Shown here: positions 28,315-35,632 of the stretch, one piece after another
How positions within the stretch are numbered: the first letter of the stretch is position 1
Layout: every line of letters begins with the position of its first letter
Source: Aureivirga sp. CE67
GTDB taxonomy: Bacteria; Bacteroidota; Bacteroidia; Flavobacteriales; Flavobacteriaceae
NCBI RefSeq assembly: GCF_015767245.1
Contig: NZ_JADOTV010000003.1
Span: 62,001-126,000, forward strand
Direction: 5' to 3'
DNA: 64,000 bases
Notes under the pieces: model-generated
Seen by the model: only the letters and a program-made list of their open reading frames with translations
What the model was told of the DNA's origin: nothing
The model's database searches: none
Made by a program: the position numbers and the translations under genes

Positions 28315-30468
28315 ATGATTCAAAAAAGAGAAATTTACGACGCACTTAAAAAATATTTCGGTTACGATGAATTTCGTCCACTTCAATATGATATTATAAA
28401 AAATATTTTTGCTAAAAATGATTCCTTGGTAATTATGCCAACAGGAGGAGGAAAATCTATTTGTTATCAATTACCTTCTACGCTACTTCCAGGAATCACG
28501 ATTGTAATTTCTCCTTTAATTGCTTTGATGAAAGATCAGGTAGATGGTTTAAATGCAAATGGAATTACAGCCGCTTTTTTAAATAGTAGTCAAAGTCAAG
28601 AAGATCAAGCTGAGGTTTTTCATTTAGCAGAAAAAAAAGAATTAAAAATTCTATATATAGCGCCAGAGAGTCTTTCCATGTTTGATAATTTTCTGAAAAC
28701 TTTAGAAGTTTCTTTAATTGCAATTGATGAAGCACATTGTATTTCTGCTTGGGGTCATGATTTTCGTCCGGCATATACACGATTGAATTTTCTTAAAAAA
28801 GCATTTCCAAAAGCAGCTCTTATTGCTCTTACTGCAACAGCAGATAAAGCTACAAGAGAAGATATTCTAAAACAGTTAGAAATTCCTAATGCTTCAAAAT
28901 TTATATCTTCATTTGATAGACCAAATCTTTCTTTAGAAGTTCGTCCAGCAAATGATCGTATTAAGCAAATTGTTAAATTTATTCAGCAAAGACCAAATCA
29001 GAGTGGAATTATTTATTGTCTGAGTAGAAAGACAACGGAAAGTATTGCTGAAAAATTACAAAATTCAGGGATTAATGCAGCCTGTTATCATGCAGGGATT
29101 GATCATGAAAAAAGAGCAGATATTCAAGAAAAATTTATTCAAGATAAAATTGATATTATTTGTGCAACTGTTGCTTTCGGAATGGGAATTGACAAATCCA
29201 ATGTACGATGGGTAATTCATTATAATTTACCAAAAAATGTAGAAGGTTATTATCAAGAAATAGGTCGTGCAGGAAGAGATGGTTTAGATTCGGAAACAAT
29301 TCTTTTTCATAGTTATGGTGATGTAATTCAACTACAAAAGTTTGCTAAAGATTCTAAAAACGCTGAGGTACAACTTTCTAAAATTGAACGAATGAAACAA
29401 TATGCGGATGCATTAAGTTGTCGTCGTAAGATTTTATTAAATTATTTTGGTGAGCATATTATCAAAGATTGTGGAAATTGTGATGTTTGTAAAAATCCAC
29501 CAACATTTTTTGATGGAACCATTTTAGCGCAAAAGATTCTTTCTGGAATTATGCGTTTACAAGAAAAAGAACCTCTTAATGTTGTTATTGATTTTCTAAA
29601 AGGTTCAAAGAATTATCATATTCTAGAAAAAAATTATCAGAATTTAAAAACGTATGGAATTATCTCTGATATAAAATGGAAGGATTTACAACAATATATG
29701 ATTCAATTGATCAATTTAGGTTTTTGTGAAGTTGCATTCCATGAATCAAATCATATAAAAGTAACACCACTTGGAAGAAATGTATTATTTCAAGGAACAA
29801 AAGTTTCTTTAACTTCACTTCAAGACTTTAATAAAAAGAAAACAAAACAAGTCGAAGTTATTGTTGATTCTTCAGAATATGCAGAACTTTATGAAATTCT
29901 TCGTACGCTTCGTAGAACAATTGCTGACGAAAAAAACATTGCTCCTTATCTAGTTTTTGGAGATGCTGCTCTGAGAGATATGCAGAAAAAACTTCCCTTG
30001 AATGTTACTGAATTTCTAGAAGTTTCAGGAGTTGGTCAGAAAAAAGCAGATACTTACGGAGAAATTTTCATTTCTGAAATTAAAAAATATGTAGAAGAAA
30101 ATAATATTGAAATTAAAAAAACAACTATAGAAGTAGCAACTCCTAAAAAAGAAAGAAAAAAAAGAGAAAAAGGTGGTACTTATAAAACATCTTATAATCT
30201 TTATGAACAAGGACTTTCTATAGAAGAAATTGCAAAAGAAAGAAAATTAGCAAAAACAACAATTCTAGGACATCTTCTTAAAATGTATGAAATGGGATTT
30301 GAATTAAAAATTTCTGATTTTATTACAGATGACGAATTTGCAAAAGTTAAAAAAGCAGTGAATGAAGTCAAAGACCCATCTGGAATGAAGGATTTCTTTA
30401 TTTATTTAGAAGAGAAAATTTCTTATGATAAAATCCGAGTTGGACTTGCTCTTTTAAATAGAGGATAA
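28315..30468 (+). CDS. recQ: ATP-dependent DNA helicase RecQ
   Basis: 717 residues. Helicase motifs: Walker A PTGGGKS (42-48), DEAH box (138-141) in AIDEAHCISAWGHDFRP, and GIDKSNVRWVIHYNLPKN and QEIGRAGRDG in the second helicase domain. The RecQ zinc site is formed by a Cys near 367 and CGNCDVC (about 386-392). A winged-helix region, an HRDC domain (~525-600), and a C-terminal helix-turn-helix of the type often attached to Bacteroidota RecQ proteins follow. It unwinds DNA 3'-5' in recombination and repair. It is alone on its strand and followed by a terminator. Confidence 0.95.
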   Translation: MIQKREIYDALKKYFGYDEFRPLQYDIIKNIFAKNDSLVIMPTGGGKSICYQLPSTLLPGITIVISPLIALMKDQVDGLNANGITAAFLNSSQSQEDQAEVFHLAEKKELKILYIAPESLSMFDNFLKTLEVSLIAIDEAHCISAWGHDFRPAYTRLNFLKKAFPKAALIALTATADKATREDILKQLEIPNASKFISSFDRPNLSLEVRPANDRIKQIVKFIQQRPNQSGIIYCLSRKTTESIAEKLQNSGINAACYHAGIDHEKRADIQEKFIQDKIDIICATVAFGMGIDKSNVRWVIHYNLPKNVEGYYQEIGRAGRDGLDSETILFHSYGDVIQLQKFAKDSKNAEVQLSKIERMKQYADALSCRRKILLNYFGEHIIKDCGNCDVCKNPPTFFDGTILAQKILSGIMRLQEKEPLNVVIDFLKGSKNYHILEKNYQNLKTYGIISDIKWKDLQQYMIQLINLGFCEVAFHESNHIKVTPLGRNVLFQGTKVSLTSLQDFNKKKTKQVEVIVDSSEYAELYEILRTLRRTIADEKNIAPYLVFGDAALRDMQKKLPLNVTEFLEVSGVGQKKADTYGEIFISEIKKYVEENNIEIKKTTIEVATPKKERKKREKGGTYKTSYNLYEQGLSIEEIAKERKLAKTTILGHLLKMYEMGFELKISDFITDDEFAKVKKAVNEVKDPSGMKDFFIYLEEKISYDKIRVGLALLNRG

Positions 30469-30605
30469 TGAACTTATTTAAAATTTTTCACAAGCCAGTT
30501 ATGAACATGCTTGAAACGAATTTTGAGTTAAAAAGTCTAAAGGAGTTCAATATTTTAATCCATTTAAATTTAACTCCTTAATTTTATATTTTAAAGAGTT
30601 TATAT

Positions 30606-30642
30606 AAAAAGGGAAGAATTCGAGAAGAGTTCTTCCCTTTTT
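30606..30642 (+). terminator. Terminator downstream of recQ
   Basis: A perfect 13-bp inverted repeat (30606-30618 with 30630-30642) with 11-base loop and T-run, about 140 bases after the recQ stop codon. Confidence 0.75.
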
Positions 30643-30739
30643 TAAATAGAAATTTCTAGTATTTTTTCTTTTTTTCATTGAACTTGTTTAAAGGAGTTCA
30701 TTTGGTCGAAACCATTTTTCTTCATTTTAAAAAATGCAG

Positions 30740-30880
30740 AAAAAGGTCGGGCTTTACATTGCAAGTTTTATTTTTTAGAAAAAGAATTTTTAAAGAATAC
30801 GTGGGCTTCTTAGGTCGCCTCCGTTTCTTAAAAACTTCTAATTCCTCAAAAACAAAAGCTTTTCATTACAATCCCTTTCG
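30740..30880. repeat. Probable dispersed intergenic element
   Basis: The stretch has higher GC patches than its surroundings: GGTCGGGCTTTACATTGCA near 30745, GTGGGCTTCTTAGGTCGCC near 30801, and CATTACAATCCCTTTCG near 30864-30880. From memory, elements with the same order (a GGTCGGGCTTTCC-like start, a CAATCCCT-like end, AT-rich centre) recur between genes of Flavobacteriia. A 69-codon frame across it (30678-30887) looks like a chance frame. The remainder of the 550-base gap between recQ and the next gene holds the recQ terminator and presumably the promoter of the following lipoprotein gene. Confidence 0.45.
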
Positions 30881-31019
30881 AATATAAACATTAAAAAATT
30901 GTATAATTTACGCTACATTTTATGTAGTTTCTTCTTTTATAAAAAGAAAAAAAGAACATATTCAATTCTTATATTCTATACTTTAAGAGTATATTTGAAA
31001 AATTTTAAAAAATAGAAAA

Positions 31020-31793
31020 ATGAAGAAAATTTTACTTTTATTAGTAACCTCTGTTGCTCTATTCTCTTGTAGTATGAAAGAGCGAATTGTATTCAATGAA
31101 GACATGACAGGAAAATATGAAATGTCCATTGATTTAACACCAATGCTAGAATTTGCTAATTCTATGGGAGGTGGTAGTAAAAATGACGCTAAGAAAAAAA
31201 ATCTAACTTATGATACTATTGCTCACTTCGATGATTTCATTGAGCTTTATAAAGACAGTTTAGATTCCCCAGAGAAACAAAGATTAAGTAAGCTTAAAGG
31301 TTTAACAATGCAATCTAAGTTTAATGAAGAAAGCGGAGAAGCTTTTATAAAAGTCTACAAGGATTTTGACAGCATGGACGATTTGAATTTAATGCATCAA
31401 AATTTTAACTATGCAATGGACAAATCAAAACAAAACTCGGGTATTGATGGAATTGAAAAAAAATCAAAAGGAACGCCGAAAGTAAATGATAATGTTGAAT
31501 ATTCTTATAAAAGAAGAACTTTTAAAAGGACTTCTAAAGCTTTACCAAAAAATGAAGAATCTAATGAAGATGATTTAAATAAAGAAGATAATGATAGATT
31601 CAAGAAAATGATAAAAATGCTTGGAAAAACAATGGATTATGAAATTGAATATGTTTTTCCTAGAAAAATTAAAAAAGTTTCTACAGATAAAGCTATGATT
31701 TCTGAAGATGGAAAAACACTAAGAATCAATTATGATTTACAAGTTGTTTTAGATAAACCTGAAACGATGTCTTTTGAGGTTAAATTGAAATAA
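31020..31793 (+). CDS. Hypothetical lipoprotein
   Basis: 257 residues. The signal sequence ends in a lipobox (VALFSCS, Cys at about 17), so the mature protein should be lipid-anchored. No known domain was recognised. The mature part starts with MKERIVFNEDMTGKYEMSIDL, a beta-rich beginning common to uncharacterised flavobacterial lipoproteins, then a charged Lys/Asp/Glu-rich middle (about 150-195) and a final beta-stretch. It is followed by a terminator, so it is probably transcribed alone. Confidence 0.8.
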   Translation: MKKILLLLVTSVALFSCSMKERIVFNEDMTGKYEMSIDLTPMLEFANSMGGGSKNDAKKKNLTYDTIAHFDDFIELYKDSLDSPEKQRLSKLKGLTMQSKFNEESGEAFIKVYKDFDSMDDLNLMHQNFNYAMDKSKQNSGIDGIEKKSKGTPKVNDNVEYSYKRRTFKRTSKALPKNEESNEDDLNKEDNDRFKKMIKMLGKTMDYEIEYVFPRKIKKVSTDKAMISEDGKTLRINYDLQVVLDKPETMSFEVKLK

Positions 31794-31816
31794 TTTTAAT
31801 TAAAACTTATAGTGAT

Positions 31817-31845
31817 AAACGAGATTTAGAAAATAAATCTCGTTT
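31817..31845 (+). terminator. Terminator after the lipoprotein gene
   Basis: A perfect 12-bp stem (31817-31828 with 31834-31845), five-base loop and a run of Ts. Confidence 0.8.
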
Positions 31846-31860
31846 TTTTATTTCAAAACC

Positions 31861-31885
31861 TGCATCATTTTTCTACACCTTCGTC
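31861..31885 (+). promoter_or_regulatory. Candidate ECF-type promoter of the Cys-rich gene
   Basis: TGCATC (31861-31866) and CGTC (31882-31885) are spaced by 15 bases. CGTC is a common -10 element of extracytoplasmic-function sigma factors, and no TAnnTTTG element is seen at this place. The start would be about 30 bases before the ATG at 31919. This would fit autoregulation by the SigZ-like factor encoded downstream, but it is an inference from the element alone. Confidence 0.35.
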
Positions 31886-31918
31886 TTTATAAGTGAAAAC
31901 AATTAAATATTAGAACTT

Positions 31919-32098
31919 ATGAAAGATTTAAATAAATTCAGAAACGCAGAATTAAATTCAAATACTAACTGTTGTACTTGTCCACCTGATTGTTGTACTT
32001 GTTGTTCAGCAGATTGTTGTTCAGATGAAAAGTACAATGCATGTTGTGATAACGGAACGGATGATTGTTGTAATAGCGAAAACAAAACTTGCTGTTAA
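31919..32098 (+). CDS. Cysteine-rich miniprotein (metallothionein-like)
   Basis: 59 residues with 15 cysteines, all in the last 42 residues and mostly as CC pairs: CCTC, CC, CC, CC, CC, CC and CC, with the pattern CCTCPPDCCTCCSADCC in the middle and CC at the very end. There are no aromatic residues in that part except one Tyr. No signal peptide is visible, so it should be cytosolic. Such density and spacing suggest binding of several soft metal ions, like a metallothionein; this is inference, and no family was recognised. It lies upstream of a sigma factor with its own Cys motifs, separated by a hairpin. A longer frame on the opposite strand at the same place (31903-32085) is Gln/Ser-rich and looks like a shadow. 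Confidence 0.75.
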   Translation: MKDLNKFRNAELNSNTNCCTCPPDCCTCCSADCCSDEKYNACCDNGTDDCCNSENKTCC

Positions 32099-32107
32099 TT
32101 AAAATCT

Positions 32108-32142
32108 AAAAGTTTGTGAGGATTCGCTCTTCACAAACTTTT
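32108..32142 (+). terminator. Hairpin (attenuator or terminator) between the Cys-rich gene and the sigma gene
   Basis: A perfect 12-bp inverted repeat (32108-32119 with 32131-32142) followed by TTATTATTT. If only partly effective it would give much short Cys-rich mRNA and little sigma mRNA from one promoter. Confidence 0.65.
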
Positions 32143-32164
32143 ATTATTTAATTTTATTGAAAGA

Positions 32165-32704
32165 ATGAATTTGATTATGAATAAAGAAATTGATGAAATA
32201 TACGCTCCTCTCCTATCTTTTGTAAAAAAAAGAATTAATAATCGAGAGGATGCTGAAGATATTACCCAGGAGGTATTTTATAAATTTTCTAAAGCAGCCT
32301 TTGATGAAAAATCGAACTTTAAAAGTCTACTATATCGAATAGCAAAAAATTCGATTATTGATTATTATAGAAAAAAGAAGATTTATACAGAAGAGATTAC
32401 AGATTTTAAATTTTCGGAAGATGAAAAATCACCTAGAATCACAAATGATATTTGTACTTGTATTTTTAAATTTATTGACAAACTTCCAAAAGAATATCAA
32501 GATGTTATAGAAATGTCGGAAATTCAAGATTTCTCGCAGAAAGATATTGCAGAAAATCTCGAGATGAATTATACTACAGTTCGATCTAAAATTCAAAGAG
32601 GAAGAAAAAAATTACAAAATCTTATTTCTGATTGTTGTGATATTATTCAAAATGAAAAAGGTAGAATTGTAGATCATAAATGCTCAAATAAAAATTGTGA
32701 TTAA
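32165..32704 (+). CDS. SigZ/CorE-like ECF sigma factor with Cys motifs
   Basis: 179 residues (or 175 from the second ATG at 32177). Region 2 is at ~10-75 (EDITQEVFYKFSKAAF, LYRIAKNSIIDYYRK) and region 4 at ~105-155 (PKEYQDVIEMSEIQDFSQKDIA ... TTVRSKIQRGRKKL). The linker carries a CxC (C97, C99), and the C-terminus has CC (C157-C158), C173 and C178. The tail matches SigZ. The CxC linker plus Cys-rich tail also resembles CorE-type sigma factors, which in Myxococcus respond directly to copper. No anti-sigma gene is adjacent. A metal- or metalloid-sensing role that switches on the Cys-rich gene is the best inference. Confidence 0.8.
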   Translation: MNLIMNKEIDEIYAPLLSFVKKRINNREDAEDITQEVFYKFSKAAFDEKSNFKSLLYRIAKNSIIDYYRKKKIYTEEITDFKFSEDEKSPRITNDICTCIFKFIDKLPKEYQDVIEMSEIQDFSQKDIAENLEMNYTTVRSKIQRGRKKLQNLISDCCDIIQNEKGRIVDHKCSNKNCD

Positions 32705-32747
32705 ATTTTCGCTACACTTTTTGTAGTTATTTCAGTTTAAGCCAAAA

Positions 32748-32772
32748 AAACACGATTTAAATAATCGTGTTT
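32748..32772. terminator. Terminator between converging genes
   Basis: A 10-bp stem (AAACACGATT at 32748-32757 with its complement at 32763-32772), shortly after the sigma gene and before the end of the opposing membrane protein gene. Confidence 0.65.
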
Positions 32773-32793
32773 CAAATTTTGTCTTCGAAGATT

Positions 32794-33213
32794 TTAGAAA
32801 AAACTCTGTGTCTCGAAATATCCTTTATAAAATAAATAATGAACTAAATATCCTATTCCTATTCCGGTTATTAAGTTAATTATAAAGATTCTCCAAAATA
32901 ATTCACTCCAAAATATTCCTGTAATCAAAGAAGTGATAATAAAAAATATTATTGAAAATGGTTTTGCTAAACGTGCATATTTTTTGGATATAACTCTATT
33001 TCCATTAACATCTTGGTGAATAAAATTAGACTTTTCTCGAGTGAAATAACTAGTTACTCCAATGATAAGTGGAAATAATGAAAAATATAATAATGAAGCT
33101 AAACTTAGTCCTATTCCAAGAATAAAAGGGTAAATAATTCCTAATACAAATGGACTTCCAAGATAAATAAGCATTGTAAGTAAAGTTTTACTTATATTAT
33201 TTTCTTCGTTCAT
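32794..33213 (-). CDS. Small four-helix membrane protein, unknown
   Basis: 139 residues with four hydrophobic helices (about 12-35, 38-58, 83-102 and 105-132). No conserved catalytic motif or named family was recognised. It follows another small membrane protein gene with a gap of 3 bases, so the two probably form one transcript and may work together. Confidence 0.7.
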   Translation of the reverse strand: MNEENNISKTLLTMLIYLGSPFVLGIIYPFILGIGLSLASLLYFSLFPLIIGVTSYFTREKSNFIHQDVNGNRVISKKYARLAKPFSIIFFIITSLITGIFWSELFWRIFIINLITGIGIGYLVHYLFYKGYFETQSFF

Positions 33214-33216
33214 GTT

Positions 33217-33477
33217 TTATTGAGTTTTTAAGTTATTTTTAAGTGTACTAACGATAATTTTTGAATTAAAATAACCAAAAATTAAACCAACAAATATCCA
33301 AATAGAAATAATTATACTTTTAAGTGTAAACTCTGAATCATAAATTAAATAATTTAATAAAAACTCATTAAACACCAGCATAAAAGCTCCCCAAATCAAA
33401 CCTTCTATTATCCAACCTTTTCCTTTATAATATTTTATTATTTCTTCTGGGTTTTTATTTTTAAATCTTTTCCTCAT
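33217..33477 (-). CDS. Small membrane protein, unknown
   Basis: 86 residues: a charged N-terminus (MRKRFKNKNPEEIIKYYKGKG) and two hydrophobic helices (about 23-43 and 50-70). Family not recognised. It is the first gene of the pair with 32794-33213. The charged head could bind a partner or nucleic acid, but nothing in the sequence decides this. Confidence 0.65.
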   Translation of the reverse strand: MRKRFKNKNPEEIIKYYKGKGWIIEGLIWGAFMLVFNEFLLNYLIYDSEFTLKSIIISIWIFVGLIFGYFNSKIIVSTLKNNLKTQ

Positions 33478-33554
33478 AATAATCTAATTTTTAATATTTG
33501 CTAAACATATGAAAATGTCAAGCATATTTTACTACACGTAAGGATAGTTTTTGA

Positions 33555-34112
33555 TTATTCACGAATTATTTCTTGTAAAAATTTCACAGGAACTTCATCT
33601 GTTAACCAAACTCCATTTTCAGATTCAAAAAACTGAATATTTTCCGCTACCATTTTTGTAGTGTCTAATTCAAAAACGACTAATTTTCCGTGACGTCTTC
33701 CTACTTTTTTAGCAGTTTCAATATCTTTACTTAGATGCACATGATGACGATTTTTCTTTTTTAAACCTTCCTTATAAATACTATTTGTAAACTTTGAAGC
33801 AGTTCCATGAAATAATTTCAAAGGTGGAGTTTTCACTTCATAACCAAGGTTAATTTTTATTGAATGCCCTTGATTTGCTCTAATTTTTGTTTTATCAGTA
33901 TTGAAAGAAAATCGTTTTTTATCATTTGTAGCAACAACATTTTCTAATAAACTTAAATCTATTTTATACTGATATTTATTCATTTTAGAAATTAAATCTT
34001 CAACAGAGACCCAACCATTTTCATCCATTTCTAAATGTAATTTTTCTGGTTGATGTCTTAGCACAAGACTTAAAAACTTACTTATTCTTTTATTATTTTT
34101 ATCTGGTTTCAT
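33555..34112 (-). CDS. kptA: RNA 2'-phosphotransferase Tpt1/KptA
   Basis: 185 residues, typical length. N-terminal winged-helix part with SKFLSLVLRHQPEKL (R19-H20 of the conserved RH pair) and DENGWVSVEDLI; C-terminal ADP-ribosyltransferase-like part with LFHGTA, HHVHLS and GVWLTDEVPVKFL. Tpt1/KptA removes an internal 2'-phosphate from RNA using NAD+; in fungi the phosphate comes from tRNA splicing by a special ligase, while the bacterial role is mostly unknown. Here it follows an RNA-ligase-like gene and a small secreted protein gene on the same strand with gaps of 10 bases, suggesting an RNA repair operon. Confidence 0.92.
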   Translation of the reverse strand: MKPDKNNKRISKFLSLVLRHQPEKLHLEMDENGWVSVEDLISKMNKYQYKIDLSLLENVVATNDKKRFSFNTDKTKIRANQGHSIKINLGYEVKTPPLKLFHGTASKFTNSIYKEGLKKKNRHHVHLSKDIETAKKVGRRHGKLVVFELDTTKMVAENIQFFESENGVWLTDEVPVKFLQEIIRE

Positions 34113-34122
34113 ATTCTACTTT

Positions 34123-34818
34123 TTATTCTTTAAAAAGGTCATTTGAATAATCCAATGAAGGACTAATATCAAAATAAAACCCCTTTATACCATCTTCATT
34201 TTCTTGCACTTTTAAAAAATCACATTTTTTAATTAATTGTTGAGTTCCACCAAATTCATATCCTAGCATATTTAATATATAATATTCATGAGATATTAAT
34301 AAAACATAAAAAGGATCTTTAAGCTTTCTCCCTGATCCAGATGAAAGAATGGCACCAACTAAAGTTTTAAATTGCTTTGATCTTAATTTATATTTATCTC
34401 CTTCATTATTTAGTTGTTCTAAAAAATACAATTGATAATTATATACATTTAAATTTATAATATCTTTTTCTAAAACCTTATCAGCCAATTCTACAATTTT
34501 CTTATAGTCTTCCTGAACTAATTTTTCTTTATTTAAAATTGTATAAATACTATCAGTAAACACATCTTTACCGAAATTTGGAGAATATGCATCTTGATAA
34601 CGATATCCATAATAGAAATGTCTTTTTTCTTTTAAAGAAAGTTCAGCATCTTTATCATTGAATTTTTTCAACAACTTTTCATAATAAAACTCTGAGTTTT
34701 CATTCAAGGTTTGTTTCTTAATTGACTTATAATTTGGTTTTTTGTATTTAATTTTATTTTGAGAAAAACTATAAATGGAAAAAAACAATGTAATTAATAA
34801 AAGTAATTTTTTAATCAT
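34123..34818 (-). CDS. Secreted DUF4919-like protein
   Basis: 231 residues with a clear signal peptide (1-19, ending IYSFSQ). The mature part is mostly helical and charged, with LKEKRHFYYGYRYQDAYSP (about 60-80), a block that I associate with DUF4919. It ends with a short beta-like segment GIKGFYFDIS. No enzyme motif was recognised. Its place between two cytosolic RNA enzymes, with 10-base gaps on both sides, is odd: an exported protein would not meet the RNA enzymes directly. Confidence 0.65.
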   Translation of the reverse strand: MIKKLLLLITLFFSIYSFSQNKIKYKKPNYKSIKKQTLNENSEFYYEKLLKKFNDKDAELSLKEKRHFYYGYRYQDAYSPNFGKDVFTDSIYTILNKEKLVQEDYKKIVELADKVLEKDIINLNVYNYQLYFLEQLNNEGDKYKLRSKQFKTLVGAILSSGSGRKLKDPFYVLLISHEYYILNMLGYEFGGTQQLIKKCDFLKVQENEDGIKGFYFDISPSLDYSNDLFKE

Positions 34819-34828
34819 AATATAAATT

Positions 34829-35419
34829 TTAAATTAATACTTCTTTTTCTTTTCTTTTTAAACCAAAATCCGATTGTCTAATTTTACACATATCCTCAGT
34901 TTCTGGGTTTATAAACACAATTCCTTCGATATCATTTTGACTTAAAAATTCTTGAATTCCTTCATAAGATAAATCATGAATTTCTAAAACTTCGGAACCA
35001 TGTTTTATCAATTGATGACCAATTATATTTTCAGGATTTGATTGCACTTTCTCTCCACACAATTCATAAGTTCCGTCAATTTTATTCTCTAATAAATCAA
35101 AAGCTTGAAAATGATACTGATCTGCTTTATTATTTCTATCACAAGCTATCCAATGTGGATGATGTCCTGATTTAAAGTCTGCTTCTTGACAAGGAATCGC
35201 ATTTTCTGGAATCGGCTTTTTATAATTTCCAGTCTTTTTATTTATTCTAGCGTCATATCTTTTAAATAATTCTCCTTGAAAAATAGCGCAAGAAGTTCCA
35301 TCAAATTTTCTAGTAGCAATTCCATTTTCTAAAACCCAAGTATTTTCAGGGTTTAATTCATTTATAACTCTTCCCAGATCTTCTGGATTTTTTTTAAATA
35401 ACGTAGTAATTTTTTTCAT
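34829..35419 (-). CDS. RLIG1-like (DUF5565) RNA ligase
   Basis: 196 residues. The nucleotidyltransferase motifs are in the right order: ATRKFDGTSC with the likely AMP-accepting K38 and D40-G41 (motif I), the stretch GHHPHWIACDRNNKADQYHFQAF (about 85-107), IEGIVF (164-169, motif IV) and CKIR (178-181, motif V). The pattern resembles human RLIG1 (C12orf29), a 5'-3' RNA ligase, more than T4-type ligases. It would be a cytosolic ATP-dependent ligase of RNA ends with 5'-phosphate and 3'-OH. It probably forms an operon with the two downstream genes including kptA. Directly upstream, with no gap, lies the end of a truncated frame. Confidence 0.72.
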   Translation of the reverse strand: MKKITTLFKKNPEDLGRVINELNPENTWVLENGIATRKFDGTSCAIFQGELFKRYDARINKKTGNYKKPIPENAIPCQEADFKSGHHPHWIACDRNNKADQYHFQAFDLLENKIDGTYELCGEKVQSNPENIIGHQLIKHGSEVLEIHDLSYEGIQEFLSQNDIEGIVFINPETEDMCKIRQSDFGLKRKEKEVLI

Positions 35420-35539
35420 TTATTTTTCAATAATTAAAAGTGGTGTTTGTTCAGATGAATCATACATTTCTATCTTGAACATAAATTCATTAGCAATATG
35501 TAATTTTTCAAAAGCACCTTTTATAAATATTTTTTCAAC
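35420..35539 (-). pseudogene. 3' remnant of a gene upstream of the RNA ligase gene
   Basis: On the minus strand a 3' coding tail of about 40 codons (VEKIFIKGAFEKLHIANEF ... PLLIIEK, then TAA) ends exactly one base before the ligase ATG. Its upstream side is cut by an in-frame TAG inside a dispersed repeat (35539-35571). The composition looks protein-like and the tight junction is typical of operons, so it may be what is left of a gene that once preceded the ligase gene. No family was recognised. Confidence 0.4.
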
Positions 35540-35571
35540 ACATCCCTAGCCCCTCTCAAGATGGGAAATTC
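35539..35571. repeat. Dispersed repeat CCCTAGCCCCTC, copy 1
   Basis: Contains CATCCCTAGCCCCTCTCAAG followed by ATGGGAAATTC. A closely similar unit in the same orientation lies at 39007-39039. The unit is an imperfect palindrome (CCCCTCTC/GAGAGGGG in the second copy) and much richer in GC than its surroundings. Confidence 0.6.
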
Positions 35572-35632
35572 ACAATCTTACATAATTTAAATAAAGTCTA
35601 ACATGATTAAGTTTAATCTAAAAATCAAATTT

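Noticed and set aside
30678-30887. 69-codon plus-strand frame downstream of recQ
   Set aside because: It crosses a probable dispersed element, has no ribosome-binding context or family resemblance, and its composition is that of chance translation.
31903-32085. 60-codon minus-strand frame rich in Gln and Ser
   Set aside because: It is the antisense image of the CC-rich miniprotein: TGT/TGTTGT codons read backwards give ACA/CAA-type codons. The plus-strand frame has better context and regular Cys spacing.
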